Of a stretch of DNA of 64,000 nt, positions 50,501 to 63,502 are shown one piece after another; position 1 is the stretch's first letter, and each line of letters opens with the position of its first letter. Position numbers and translations under genes: made by a program. The notes under the pieces were generated by a model, which saw only the letters and a list, made by a program, of their open reading frames with translations, did no database searches and had not been told where the DNA came from. The stretch covers positions 62,001 through 126,000 of the forward strand of contig JAOVVO010000089.1 in the NCBI GenBank assembly GCA_028564675.1, written 5' to 3'. The DNA comes from Onchocerca lupi (Eukaryota > Nematoda > Chromadorea > Rhabditida > Onchocercidae).

Positions 50501-50996
50501 TGGTTGTAAAAAGTGGGATACATGTGCTCCAGAAGCAATAATTACTGCATCAGGTTAACTTTTTTGTTTTTGGAAATAGTAGATATTAGATAACTCTTCA
50601 TCCTTTAGGATTGAGTTGATTGCGTAGATTTGCAAATTTTGGAGTAAAGTAGTTTTTCAATTTTTTAGGTGGCAAACTTACTGATATCGCAGGGAATGAT
50701 TTGTATTATGGTGCAGATACACAAATATCAAATAGTGGTGGTGTGCTAGCTACAGCACATTGGATAAATCATCAGGTTGTTCTTATTTTTTGTATCACTA
50801 TCCAGTTTTTTTCCTTTTTTTTTTAGAAATTGAAATCAAAATAGCTCTAATTTTCAATGCAAACTTTAAATTTTATCAAAATGAAATTCCAGTTTAGATT
50901 ATTATATAGAAGCATTTTATACTAAATTTGTAGGAATTCGTGGATTGTATTCCAGAAAGAATAAAAAAACTTATGCCTGAATTAGCCCAGAATTGA
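47547..50996 (+). CDS. BPNT1: 3'(2'),5'-bisphosphate nucleotidase 1
   Basis: Mg-dependent, lithium-sensitive phosphatase that hydrolyses 3'-phosphoadenosine 5'-phosphate, the by-product of sulfotransferases, to AMP in the cytosol. Nine exons: 47547-47666, 48257-48409, 48874-48978, 49131-49194, 49557-49712, 49983-50110, 50454-50553, 50669-50775, 50934-50996; 331 residues, phases consistent. Metal-site motifs are IIGEE (residues 87-91), WVDPLDGT (130-137) and KKWDTCAPEAI. Other BPNT1-specific signatures are EVTVLIGVSYQGRPVAG, GRTIWAIKGLG, TTRSHSTPYI, VGGAGFKVL, YVFASPGC and GGKLTDIAGN. After WVDPLDGT the usual KEYTEG is replaced by YELVAAEGN. Intron 6 starts with GC rather than GT (50111). The start is the ATG immediately behind TTCTCAG. 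Confidence 0.95.
50111..50453 (+). other. GC-AG intron of BPNT1
   Basis: The exon ending GGATTTAAG is followed by GCATGT, and the next exon starts after TTTTTTTAG. Using AAG|GC gives VGGAGFKVLKCLEG, matching the family without a gap and keeping the frame; the nearest GT (AT|GTTATA) would break it. Confidence 0.8.
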
Positions 50997-51550
50997 TGTC
51001 TTTATTACTTCAGTGGAATCAGATATGAGTAGATAATAATGGTATATTATGCTGTTTGATTGTATTCAGTACTATGTTCTCAATCTTTTATATATGAGAA
51101 AAAAAAAAAAAAAACGAAATGCTAAAATTGTTCTAGTTATTAAAAGATACAAGTATTCAAAACAAAAATTTTCTTTGATTTATTATCTGTGGTGAACTTT
51201 GAATTCATCCAGTATCTTCTAATTCAAGTGATACAGAAGTCCGATGATTGCTTTTTTCCGAATTATCTATTTCTTTCATTTGTCCACACAATCAATTACG
51301 TCAAACTGATTTTTGTATTTATGTGAGACATCGTTAATAAAATTGCTTCTATCTTATTTTGAGTAATACTTTCGCACTTCACTTTATCAAAGTGGTAATT
51401 AGAAAAGTACGCTTCGAAATAAAGGTGCCCTTTAAAAACTGGTACTAGAAAGTGCAAAATTAATGAATTATTGCTCCTACAAATCGCCGTATATTGTACT
51501 GTTGAAATTTTTACGAAAGAATATCGTATGCTCAGAGTTGTGTTGCATAT

Positions 51551-51558
51551 ATGTGTGC

Positions 51559-51598
<40 letters not shown>

Positions 51599-51618
51599 GT
51601 TTGCGTGTGTGTTTATGT
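51551..51618. repeat. (GT)n microsatellite
   Basis: About 65 bases of GT repeats interrupted by GTAT and GTTT units. Open frames read through it on the plus strand (Cys/Val repeats) are artefacts of the repeat. Confidence 0.95.
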
Positions 51619-52052
51619 GCTTAAGTCTTCATTTATGTGTGGATATATGTATAAATATGATTATATGTGTAAGCTTATTTTTTTCAATACTGAAATGTGT
51701 CCGGTAGAGTCTATGGTCGAAAATGCTAATTCAACACTAAACTTTGTAATCCCTCACTTCTCTTTGCATTTTTTCATTTTATACTAGCATTATTATATAT
51801 ATTGTTCTAAATAAATTATGGCTATCTCATTATTTGCTTAGATTTCCAGATTTCCATTGAATGTAAGTAAAATCAAAGCATTTTTTTCGTAGCAAATTTT
51901 GCAGTGATTCAGTATTTTGCCAATAACTTGAATGTAAATGAGAAGAAAAAAATTAAAATATTAGGAAATTCAAATAGCCAATTGTCCCTCAAACTATATG
52001 CTTAATATTTTACTCGTAAATACATCATCTAGCTTATTTTGTTACGTATAAG

Positions 52053-52330
52053 ACTGTCCGTGTTAAGCCAGCCATTGTCCGTAACTTGCAAGACTTTAGA
52101 GAAATCGGTAAGTTAAAATAGCGGAAATACGGAGCATGGGAAGATGAACGATTCTTCAAATATTTCAAGTTAAGGATTTAACAATGTTAAAGGAAATGAA
52201 ATTCATTAAGGATGATAATATGAAACCAGTCTTATTTGGCATTATTCTTCGGCATTCTTATAATTGCAGAAGTTATAAACATCTTAATATACATTATAAA
52301 GAAAAAGAGGAAATTAAACCTGAGAAGTAG
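52053..52330 (+). CDS. Candidate two-exon 3' end of an unknown gene
   Basis: Exon 52053-52107 (behind GTATAAG, open before it to 52020) encodes TVRVKPAIVRNLQDFREI and ends at a strong ATCG|GTAAGT donor in phase 1. Exon 52170-52330, behind TTTCAAG, opens in phase 1 and runs 53 codons to TAG (KDLTMLKEMKFIKDDN; ILRHSYNCRSYKHLNIH; KEKEEIKPEK). The first exon is clearly GC-richer than its surroundings. No start codon or upstream exon was found, so this is either partial or spurious. Family not recognised. Confidence 0.3.
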
Positions 52331-53189
52331 AACTTAGTCTGGCATGTTCAAACATTTTGAGACATATAATATGAGATTTTATAGAATTTTTTTATAAAAT
52401 ACCAATCGATAGAAACTAAACTATTTACTGTGATAAACTTGGTCCAACGGTTGAACAATCGAAGATGATGGGCTTTGTTCCAATGATTATCATACATTAT
52501 ATAGTTATAAAGATGGATTATTAATAGAAAACCTGGCTATACTACGTAAAGAGGGGTACTCATGGTAATGGAAGTATGGGAATAGAGGTGAAAGATACAT
52601 GCAAAGAAATATAAAATTGCAAAAATATATAAAATTTTGCAAATACATATAAATTTGTCATAATTACAGAAGCAATTTTCACTAAGAAATAAAGGAATAT
52701 TGTATTTTTCAAATTTCTAGCTTGATTTATAATTTGCACTTCATTGATTGTGGGTTTAAGATCTAATATTAGTGGGAATGATTTTAAATTATTTCTTGAA
52801 TGTTTCTGCACGGTGCCCATTTCCACTTGCAAATATTATCGAATAAGATATATTCGATCCATGATATTTAGCAAATACGAAAAAACCAGAGAGTTCATAA
52901 TAATAAATGTTTTTCAATGATGAGTTCCTTTTTTCATTTTGTAGAATTCGTTTCTATCCATTAACAAAACCTTTTCAACTATAACATTATTATAATTAAA
53001 AACTATATTATTGCAGTGTTTTTCATTATTTGTTTTTGTTGGAAGTAGAAATCAGAAGACATATTCAAGTGATTTTATCTGTTCATATTTTGTGATCGAT
53101 CAACTGGTGTTTCCGGATTTTCATGTTTAACTTTATTTTGTTAGAGATCAAAAATGAGCCAAACATTCTGCAGGATACTTTCTTCATAA

Positions 53190-56100
53190 ATGAAATTTGT
53201 GGCATGGCAGTATATGCTGTTGTCTACAATTCTGTGGATTTCGCGAACTACTGATGCTGTATTATTTCGTAAAAAACATGAATTAATTATGCCCGACATG
53301 GTAAGACAATTTTTTGCTGAAAACATTCATAAACTACAATGGAGAAGAGTTGCAGCAGTGAAGTATCTGTTTGCAGCTGAGAAATATATTGCCTTGCGGA
53401 TTATTTCTGTGACAAGAACTGCCAGGCTTTTTTCTGAAATTGCTGTCTTCATTCGCCGATAGTTTGATTAAGCGATGTCTTTTTCGATTTCTGGATTAAG
53501 AAGTACTATTTTATAGGTTCAAGTGTGGTCATAAAAAGTATTGCTGATTTTTTAAGCAAATCGAACGAAACTCGCAATAAAAGACATTTATTCGTCTGAA
53601 ATTCCAGCCATGCTATATTTGTACAGCAGAACAGAAGCTGCAAAACAGCAATCGGCGAGTGATAATTGAGCACAACGAGCAGGCTAAGCTTGCTGAGGAC
53701 GAAGATAAGGTGATGTTTAATTTCATATCAAAATGGCTGGTTTATTGAAATGGAATTTGGAGAATAATGCGGAACAAGTCATTTTTGGAGAAATTGTTAA
53801 AGTTTTCGAAATAGAAAATAATTTTAGTGCGAAGCAGCAGTGGTTCGTGAAGTAGAGGATGCCTTGAAAATGATGCAACCAGAATCGTGGCAGAATACTG
53901 CCATCGATGGTTCTGCCTTAAAAAGAGATACTGAAAAAGTACAGTTTTAAATGCTTGGTCTTGAATACTTTATGAATTTATTTCCGATGGTTTTCAAAAC
54001 GAATTATTTTGAATTATGAATGGATGTTTGTTAAAGTAAATGTTAAAATAATGAAGAAGGATAGGCAAAAAACTGAAGGTAGGTGAAGGAGAAATAGTTC
54101 ATGTACGTTTAAATGAAAGAAATTACTTGAATGCATTCAAGTTGTACAATTAGTTCGGTTATATTAGTTGGTCAAATGTTTTCCCAGAGACAAATTTTTC
54201 AAGTAGAAGTAATTTTGAATAAAATAAGCAGTAATAAAGATTTAATTTGTTCCTTAACTTGCAGTTTCTGAATGAGGATCAGAATTCGCTGTCAATAGAA
54301 GAGTTTCGGAAAAAACTGGCCATCCTGAGTGCACGTTGGGAAAAGTATCGAATGCAGCAGGATTTCAATAAATGGACTGCATTACGATACTGGCTTCGTT
54401 TACCAGCTCTGCGACATCGTTTACAGGTCAATAACAAGAATATTTCTAAAACGTTCAATTTAATCCTCAAAAAATGGAGTTATTTAGCTGATATAAAGAA
54501 ATAACAAGGCAATTTTCAGCTAACTAATGTCTAATTTTCTTATTATTTGTGAACGTATATATTGAACGCATATTGGAATAATAGGTTTATTAATCAAAAG
54601 GTTAAAAACAAGATAGAAAGAGATAGTAACGTTCTTCTGGAATTTGATAGTGAACAATAACAAAAATTGATGAATGGTATATATAGAATAGTCATCAGCT
54701 TATAGTTCTGCCAGTTCTCAGCTTTAAATTAAAGAACATTTCCGATTTTGTTGAGTGATTTTTCACGCGAACAAAATTATTTTCTGCTTCACTTAACATG
54801 CCACTTTAACTTCCACTCTGTTTTATTAGCAACTAGCTTGATCAGGTCACGCTTCCATGACTGATCCAGCTAGTCTATAGATATAAAAATGTGAATATTC
54901 GTTTATTCGAAATCTTAAATCTCCGGAAGTTCTTAAACACGCACCTTATCTATATAAAAACACGCGCCTAATTGAATGCAACGTGTCATCAAAATTTCAA
55001 ATCAGTCAATGATGAACTTGAAACATTGTGACAAGAAGCCACAACGAACGTTTACATTTTTATTTCCATAGATGAATCTAAGCACAAATTCGTATCGATA
55101 ATTGCAGGTTCTAGAAAAAGATCTGAAAAGTGAAAAGCAGTCACGGCGACTTCGGAGACTCTTACATCGAGTAAAGCATGTACAGAATATGCTGCAAATT
55201 GTTAGGAAAAAGCTGCAGGATGCTTATGCCGTTTTCCATCTTGAAGGTTAATTTATCAAATTTCCACAAGTATCAATAACTTTATTTTTTATGTATAGCA
55301 GAAATCATTTCAGATTTCAATATTTGTGCATCACTAATGATTTGATTACATGGTTAGCAGCATGCATAGTCAAATAATAATAATTATATAACTAATTAAT
55401 TCGAATAATTATGATTACGTATGGTTAATTCCACATACATCAATTAAGCAATTTTTCATAACTGAAAAAACGTTCCCAAGACGGTTTAACATATGAAATT
55501 ATTGAATATCTTTTTCAACAGTATGGTATAATTAATTCCCAACAAAAAACTCCATTTTTTAAATATCTTGTCAAAATCCTTCATTTAGAACATCATTTTC
55601 CTGCATTGAATATCGATTATATTAAAACATTCAATGATATTAAACTTTGGGAATCTTATTTTGATAATACTGAAACTTGGCTCCAGATATGCAGATAAAT
55701 TTTTTCGAATCATGTCCAAAACAAATACTTCCACAAACTTTTTTTCTGAGATGTTTAAGGACAGCAGTTTATTTCGTAATAAGTTCTTAAACGTATTTTT
55801 CGATTTGATTTAAATAAATGGTTGAACGATTAGAGTTGAAATCAAAGAATGTGTTCTCAAATTTCTTTCGATAGTTGTGCCACTATCACAGAACATATTG
55901 AGTGGACGCAGTGCGCATTGTTCAGCCATTTTCTTATTTTTTAAATAAAATCAGCTTAATTGTCATTTTTAACTGAATCTGATGATCTTATCTGATTTCA
56001 TTTTTTTGACAAAAAATCAATTTCATTGTGACACAAACACAACAATGTAGAAAAGAAAAAGACAAAGTTCCAAAAGTATTTCAAACACGAATATTTCAGT

Positions 56101-56480
56101 AGCGTTGAATATCGAAATCTTTCTCTTTATGGAATTGCAAATATAATTACTCATTTTTATTTTCATCCTTGATAAAACTTCGAGATCGTCCACTTTACCG
56201 ATACATAATTTTTTTTAAAGATGAGATAGTTTTGCGATTCCCTGATTATGATATGTTATTTTCTAGTTAATAGAATTTCAATCAGTCATTTTAATTTCTT
56301 TCATTCGCAGGAAAATCGCCGTATTCCGAAACGAAGTTACGAAGGCGCTTTGCTTCAGCCATAGATCATAAATTACTGCACATACGACGACGGCACCCTT
56401 CATCAAGACGGCACTCTCAACCAAGTTCTCAGAGGGGAATCTGGAAATGCGATCATTTGCATCGATTATCGTGCTTATAA
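53190..56480 (+). CDS. Predicted secreted, highly basic 264-residue protein
   Basis: Exons 53190-53300, 53608-53709, 53828-53938, 54265-54426, 55108-55246 and 56311-56480 join with consistent phases to 264 residues. Residues 1-23 (MKFVAWQYMLLST then ILWISRTTDA) form a typical signal peptide, with no later membrane segment. The body is helical and charged: CYICTAEQKLQNSNRRVII, EAAVVREVEDALKMM, SIEEFRKKLAILSARWEKY, LEKDLKSEKQSRRLRRLLHR. The end is Arg/His/Ser-rich (HIRRRHPSSRRHSQPSSQR) closing with CDHLHRLSCL. Pairs of dibasic sites could be processing sites. No family was recognised; it may be nematode-specific. A TTCTGCAG acceptor 16 bases before the ATG is a candidate trans-splice site. AATAAA at 56506-56511 fits a short 3' UTR. 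Confidence 0.7.
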
Positions 56481-56505
56481 CTTTCACTGTTATTAGAAAT
56501 ATTTT

Positions 56506-56511
56506 AATAAA
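56506..56511 (+). other. Polyadenylation signal of the secreted-protein gene
   Basis: AATAAA begins 26 bases after the stop codon, typical nematode spacing for a short 3' UTR. Confidence 0.7.
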
Positions 56512-56629
56512 GAACTGCAATTTTGGTTTGGAACTATAGTTCTTAATTGGTTCTGACTTTTCATGAGTATTTCTGAATTTCTGTTAATCTTGTTTTCTCT
56601 CTTATCTATTATTATTTTATTATGTATTA

Positions 56630-57184
56630 TAATGAATGATAGTATAATTAAACGATCCAAAATTCGGGAATCAGTTTATCAGTCTTGTCATGCATGAACA
56701 GAGAACTCAAGAATCTATTTTTATTCTATATTCTAAATTTTTTGATTGAATATATTCAAATTTTACCCGGTACAAAAAATTTGCAATACTAAATGTTAAT
56801 CTTATTCGTAACATTTCTACAAATTAAATCAAATATTTTTGTGAATTAATCCGTCAGATGCACTTGAATATTTCAGCACAGAATTTCCAGATCATTGTTC
56901 AAAAAATCCCATCAGCATATGTTGTCGAACTAAAAATGGTTCGTTTCTTCGTATATTCGTTCCTTTTTCTTTCCCAATTGATTCACTTTAATAAGTTAAT
57001 AAAACTTCGAATATCAGTCTTAATCTAAGTAATTTCTTGCGTTATTTTGGCAATTGACGTTATCTTACAATTAAGGTATCGAAATTGTCTATTGCTAAGA
57101 ACTTAGATTTTAGGTATAACTTTTGTCGAAATGCTTCAAGATTTCTCCGACCTACTCATTTAACTTAACATAAACCTTCTGGCT
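56630..57184 (+). CDS. Candidate small three-exon gene with a Cys cluster
   Basis: Exon 56877-56938 lies between ATATTTCAG and AATG|GTTCGT and encodes TEFPDHCSKNPISICCRTKN. It joins in phase 1 to an exon behind ATTTTAG near 57115 that reads GITFVEMLQDFSDLLI then stop. A first exon from an ATG near 56631 (MNDSIIKRSKIRESVY) would fit in phase 2 but uses a weak GTCTTG donor. The product would be about 54 residues with three Cys (C-x6-CC). Support is reading frame and phase only; the start is doubtful and no family was recognised. Confidence 0.22.
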
Positions 57185-57383
57185 TTCCAAGAAATTACAT
57201 TATATTGCGATTTATTCTATTTTTATGTGAACTTTTTCAATTGATGTTGCAAATTGTTAGTTTAAGTTCTTTGTCAGTTCCAGTTAATTTTTTTAGTTGA
57301 TTTTCTTGTTATTTTTCCATTTTTTTTTTTTTTTTGGGAACTTTATTTAGTTTAAAAAAATAGCCCATTTCTTCTATACACAG

Positions 57384-57473
57384 CAAATTCAAAGTTCATG
57401 GGAACTCATTGATGATAACAACAATGAATGTTGGTTTAACGATGAAACATTCCACACAGTTGAAAATGTGTGA
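57384..57473 (+). CDS. Candidate terminal exon
   Basis: Behind CTATACACAG a phase-0 frame of 29 codons reads QIQSSWELIDDNNNECWF then NDETFHTVENV and TGA. Composition and codon use look coding and quite unlike the flanks. It does not join in phase to the preceding exon candidate at 56877-56938, so it is either an alternative 3' end or part of another gene. Confidence 0.3.
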   Translation, partial: QIQSSWELIDDNNNECWFNDETFHTVENV

Positions 57474-60400
57474 TCGGTTGCGAATTTGAGTAGTTCATAC
57501 GTTTTCCATTTTTTAATACGAAAAAAGTTAACTTCTTCCACTTCTGTTTACTTTTCAAACAATCTCAATGTGCAGTTTGACCGAACATAAATTCAATACT
57601 CAATATGAGAAACAGGAAAAAAGAAAAATTTGATATAAATTCTCAAAACAAGTGGTTAAGTTCAGCTATCATTCTCTCATTCCTGTCACATCCCGCATTT
57701 TTTTTAGCAACTAAATTCATCATTCTCTTAAGATTCTTCGTTCTGAGCATTGAAATCATAAAGATTAATCAAATTATTCGTATATCAGAATTAAGAATTA
57801 AATCAACCATTTGTACAGCTGCTTAGTCGAGTCGGTCAATGTTCATTTATTAAACAGAGCACTTATTTAAGGGTGTAATTCAAATACTGTTAAATTGAAA
57901 TTATATAAACTCGATATAATAATAATAAATAAGTTGCAAGCAAGTTTTTAGGATCAATTCCAATTTTTGTTGATAATTTCGTTTAGACTTCTGTTTGCTA
58001 ATAAATTTCATTATTTTTTTTTTCTTTTGTCGTGCATTGAATTTCTAGCATGACTAGAAGTTCAAACATTTCTAGCAACATACTTTAAAATATTAACGAA
58101 AGAAATTAAAACATGTCACCTGTGTTTATTTTCTAAAATTGAAACGAATAAATTTCGAATACCTAATTGGTTCAGAAGTTGCATTTCATCAAATCACCGT
58201 TGTCAATTGGTGATTCAGATTATTTATCAATTAAATTTCAAAATAAATAAATAAATAAACATTCGCTAAAATATGTTCCAAGAGCACATTTGCATTTACA
58301 CAAGAGCATTTACAAGAATATGATCATTGCACTGTCCTTGAACAATTTAAATTTAAATTAACATATTTTCCAAAATCCTGTTCCCACAGACTTTTTACCT
58401 TTCACGTTATTAGCTACACATTTAATGTCGAATAAATATAAAGAATGCTATTTAGCACAGATGAGTGGCAAAAGCAGTTCTTCTATTTTCAATAATTTCA
58501 TCATAAAACAGACAGTCTCACAGAAACTAACAAAATCTGCCGAGCTTTATAATTTATTTTAGTCCGACAGATTCACATTATCGGTAAGGACAGTTTCCAA
58601 ATTTCAGTTATTTTCAAATTGATTAAGAAGAGAAGTCTAATGGATATTGCAATTTTGGAAGTTTTTTATTTCCGAGGAGGTTCTATTTCTGCATGGAGAG
58701 GTTTTGAATGGAAGAGAGTAAGGCTGAAATCATTCTATATGGTATGTAAATTTGTCAAAATTATGTCAAATTAATGAATCATTGGCGATATTTGCGCATT
58801 GCGCTAAGTTTTTGCTAAAGATATCAAAAAAATGCCCAATTTTTTTGTCAAATATTTTGGCATAGATCGCTATGAAAAACAAGCATGAAAATAACAAGCG
58901 AAATTAAAAAGCTATGAAATGTCAAAGACATTTCATAACAAAAGTCGCAAAGTGGAATTGAGAAGAATGTGGTAAATGTGCTCAATTCCTACACATGCAA
59001 ACAAATGTTATATGCCTTACTCGAAAAGGATTTTCTTCATTCGCCATGCTAAAAGTTAAATTTTACCAATTTGCGGAGAGGGGAGAAATTTTTGAGAAAC
59101 TAGTTTAATTAATATCACATTGTTACATTAGATGAATACTTTTTTCATTACACTTTCTTTGTAAATGTCCTAAAAATTTTTTTAGACCGAAAATTGCAGT
59201 GGGGAAGTGGAGAGCATGTATAAATTGCATAAATAAACTTCATCCGAACTGGATTAATACAAAAGGCTCAACTAAACTCAATGAAATTGATTTTTCATAA
59301 ATCAAAAATCAAGAAGCATTCCTTTTCAGCCAAAAATAAAAATCTAAGTAACAAAACGATTGCAAAAAAGTTATTGTTGCAACAAAGTTTTTTCCCGATA
59401 TATAGTCAAAAAGCTAAATGCAAACGGAACCAGTCTAACTGCCATAAGTTGAAGTTTCTCACTTAAATTCATAGAAAAGTTCTTGCTCTGATTCATTAAT
59501 AAAGAAAACAAAGGGACAAGTTCATCCGGAAATTTTTTTTTTTAAATGCCTTATCTTTAAGGAATTTTGAACGAATTTCTCCCTGGAATGCCCGAAACAG
59601 AATCGTTCAGCTAAAAAATTTTACAGTCTAAATCAATCCAAGAACACGGGTCCTATACACGTTGATAAGCAATAGTGATAACGAAAAATAGACGGAAAAA
59701 TTGACTTTATGAAAAAAAAAGAAAAAGAAAAACAAATCATAAATATAGCGTTTTCCATGCCTTTACTACAGCTGAATTGTCAGAAAAAATCGAACCTGAT
59801 TTAAATATACAATAATTTTATAAAAACAGGAAGTCTAAGCTTACTGTATTTATAAATTGACTGGTTGTGTTGTTTGTTTTCTGCTTTCAAACTTTCTCAG
59901 TTCTATTTTGCTTTTTCAAACTATTTGTTGAGCATTAGATCCTGTTTCTTTATTGAGACACAGATTCTGTCGTATCGTTTGATCTTGTCGATCTCTTCAT
60001 ATTCACGGATATTTATGCTACTTCTGGATTCATATTCTGATGCACTCGAACCATGAAGGAATAAATGAACGGATTCCAACTACGATTCTTGACATGTTCT
60101 TTTCTCCTTTCTTATTCTGTTGTTGCAGCAATTAGCTTCTGCTTCACAACTGTTTCCCAGCTGACCTCTTCCCTTTGATCAAGCTGTCCAATCACTTTGT
60201 ATTACTCTGTCTTTATTCTCGTATTAAAACTTTTTTACTTTCTATTATGACAATTAATGACTAATTAAGTGTTTGTCTAATTGACTTTATTATATAAAGA
60301 AACAAAAATAATGTAATTTGATTCAAAATTGACTGTGAGTTATTCGATATGACATTATGCATAGAGATTTGGTTTCGGCTTTTCAGTGAAACTGCCAAAT

Positions 60401-60715
60401 GCGAGATAATTGCAAAAAATAGGAAAAAAAGGAATTGAATTGATAAATACTTTTTTGGAGGATATTTCTTAGAATCACAAAACTTCAAAGGTTCAATAGT
60501 CGTCTACTTTCAATAAAATCATAAATTGAGTGATGAGAACTTAAATAATGGCTCAGAGAAATCAGGAAAAATTGCTGCAACTTTTTCTACGAGCCGAGCA
60601 CTCGTTTTTGTTTCCAGATATCTGTTGAATTAAATTCACCCATCCCTAGCATATCATTTTTGATAAGATAAAGCGACTAATGGTCAATTATCGTTGTAAT
60701 AGCATTACGATATCT

Positions 60716-60782
60716 GTGTATGGGTATGTGTATGTATCTATATGTTTCTACCTATATATGTATGTGTGTATGTGTGCATGTG
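60716..60782. repeat. Degenerate TG/TA microsatellite
   Basis: About 65 bases of interrupted (TATG)n and (TG)n units. Confidence 0.85.
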
Positions 60783-63502
60783 AATATATCATTATGCTTT
60801 GCATGTGGCTACAGAATTCAATTCATATTAGTTAATTGAAAAAAACGGAAAGAATTTTGTTTTGTGCGGTCAAAAATCACTTTTCTGCTTTAAGATCCAC
60901 TTTTTTATTTTCTATTTAAGAGAACCAGAAATATTAGTTAACTGCGCATTGCTTCTATTCAAGTCATAATGAAAAAATTTTGTGATCTATGAGACGAAAG
61001 CTTTAATTTCTCTATTCAGTCTTTATTAATCGAATAGAAACAAATTCAATTTTAATTTGGAATTCGAAATTCAGCTTCTCGCATTTAAAATCTTCAATTC
61101 TTGCAAATTGCAATGACTTCTCTTACGAAATCATTTCTTGCAAAAACTGATTGATATAAGCTACATAATTACAGTCATTCATCAATGTAAATCATATTTG
61201 ACCATTTGATTTACATTCTAAGGTAGTCTTGTCTTCAAAGCAGTGCCATAATCCTAGAAAAAAAAAAAATTAAATCATCCATGTTAACTTTAATCAGTAC
61301 GTTTTCATTCGAAAATAAAGATTGAGTGTGAGTACGGAATAATTCGAATTTCAGAAGAATGATAAGTACTGACATTCCTTTGCATTCTACCATCATAACA
61401 TGAAAAATACGCTCTCGTTAAATAAATATTAAAATGACTATTTGCTGATCTATTGCAGAAAACTGTCACAAATGAGAGTGGAATGATTCTGAGAATTGTG
61501 CGAATCGGACGAAACCAATAATGCGAAATATAAATAAAACAAAACGGCTATGGTAACTGCTGATAATAGTGATAGTAGTTTTTGCAACTATTATCACCCT
61601 GATAAGCAATTGATAAGCTTCAGAAATTTGATGCTGCTATCTCTGAGTGTCGCATTCTTTAAATCATTATGTCAAAATAGCACCGAATTAAAAATAAACA
61701 CAGTGAACGAGATGACAGTGTAAAATAATTAGACGACATAAAAACTGAAGCTCTTAAAACTGCTTCAGAGCAAAACATAATTGTTTAGCTTTTTCAAGTA
61801 CCTTTCACTTGCTACTATTTCATCAGTAAAATCCGCTTGTTTATTCATTTATTTCTTTTCTCCTATAACGTAATTTATAGTGAGCTATTTAATAATCTGA
61901 CTAGAAAAATTAAAAATTCTTTTAGTTTCATCATTGCATGGGGAAAATAGTTCAATAAATATACCAAATATCTTTTGATTTTTTTTTTTTCTTTGAGACA
62001 AGAACTTTCAATTTAGATGACATTGGGATTGTGTGAAAAAAATAAATTAGCAATTTTACGTTGATGGCACTATTCCATTCAATCGCTTTCGCATCATTTC
62101 ATTTTTTTATGTCATTTTCTTACTCTTTGTTGAACTTCAATTGATTATAATTTTTATTAATTTGGCATTTACGCATGAATGCTGATTTTAACAGCCATGA
62201 AGTGTTATTCTCTAAAATGATGAAAAAAAATATTTATTTTTAAATAAAAATTTAGCTATCTGAAATAATCCTCATATATTTTGTTTGTGAAACAAATCTG
62301 AGAATGGAATTGATAAATTTTGCATATTAAACCAAAGAATGAAAGTTATACAGTTAGGTGTAGATTTTGAAATAAAAAAAATAGTTGTTCTGTACTAATT
62401 GACAGATAAAAGAAAAAATTTGCTGAAATAATGACAGTTTTATTCACATGAAAAAAAATCTGCTTTGAGTTATTAAAATTATTTTAATAGTAAAATTACT
62501 GCATAATTATTATTATTAATTTCGCAGAAAAAATCAGTATTTTATAGTAATTATTACTATTACTGTGATCAATGAAGAGTGAAATCTGTTTAGATCGAAG
62601 AATTTCTCTTATTGTTTTCTAATTCTTTAATGATGTCGTTTGAAACTCATATGCACATATGGCTTGGATTCCGCATTAGTAAAACTCTTCTTATTCTTAC
62701 ATCTGTTCAAATTGCAATATATTTTCTTCTGATAATGTAATTTCCCAAAGTTTTCAAATTTGATTCAAGTAGGGTAAGATAAAAGATTTCTAGGTTTCTT
62801 TAAAAATAATTATTAGTTCCAGTTTCTTTTTTTCATAATGTATTTATTATTTCGTTTGGGCCAATCTTCAAAGTCATCTGATTCCAAGTTGAGCAACCAT
62901 GTCTTTACTAAATAAAGTGATGTTCTCACTGGTAAGCTGTTCAATGGTTATCATTCGATCAAAAATTCGAAATTTTGCTTAATGCCATAGCTAGTAACGC
63001 AATTTTTACTCGATTAAAATTTATCAAGTAGAATTGTATGTCAGTGATAAAAAAATTTTTTTGAGATCTGATTGAAATGCGTAATAATTTCGCATATATT
63101 TTCTGCATAATAATATCAAAATAGTTCATTTTCCAATTTCAACCACTTTAACTGTTGAATATCGTTTATATTTAATAATTGTATTCAGAAGATTACTTAT
63201 CTATCCAATTTTCGACTTGCGAATTTAGATTCTCCCATCTTCTCAATATTTGAATTTAAACAGATAATCTACAGGATTCATGAAAATTTATAAAACATTT
63301 GCAAGATTGGAAATATCATTTTTGCTTGAAAGACCCTATTAATCATTCTTCACATCAATTCATACCAAAAACTGGTTCTTTTTAAACGGGAAATAAATAG
63401 TTGACCAGTTTCTGATTTCTATCGATGTGCATACACACGTCTTCGTTCGATAACGAGGAAAACGATGGCATACTGTTGTGTACATACCATCATCTCTTCG
63501 AA

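Larger units (their letters stand above)
50997..53189. other. Intergenic region after BPNT1
   Basis: Contains possible BPNT1 polyadenylation hexamers (51336-51341, 51418-51423), a GT-rich microsatellite (51551-51618) and a candidate two-exon gene end (52053-52330). The rest is AT-rich with no supportable gene. Confidence 0.45.
56481..63502. other. Long gene-poor region with a few exon-like islands
   Basis: AT-rich with homopolymers and a TG/TA-rich microsatellite (60716-60782). Exon-like islands occur at 56630-57184, 57384-57473, 58640-58741 (ATG frame of 34 codons ending at ATG|GTATGT; GGSISAWRGFEWKRVRLK) and 61459-61521 (behind CTATTGCAG; ESGMILRIVRIGRNQ then stop). None can be assembled into a secure gene. 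Other 60-75 codon frames here have background composition. Confidence 0.5.

Noticed and set aside
51471..51787. Two overlapping 78-codon plus frames full of Cys/Val/Met
   Set aside because: Products of the GT microsatellite, not genes.
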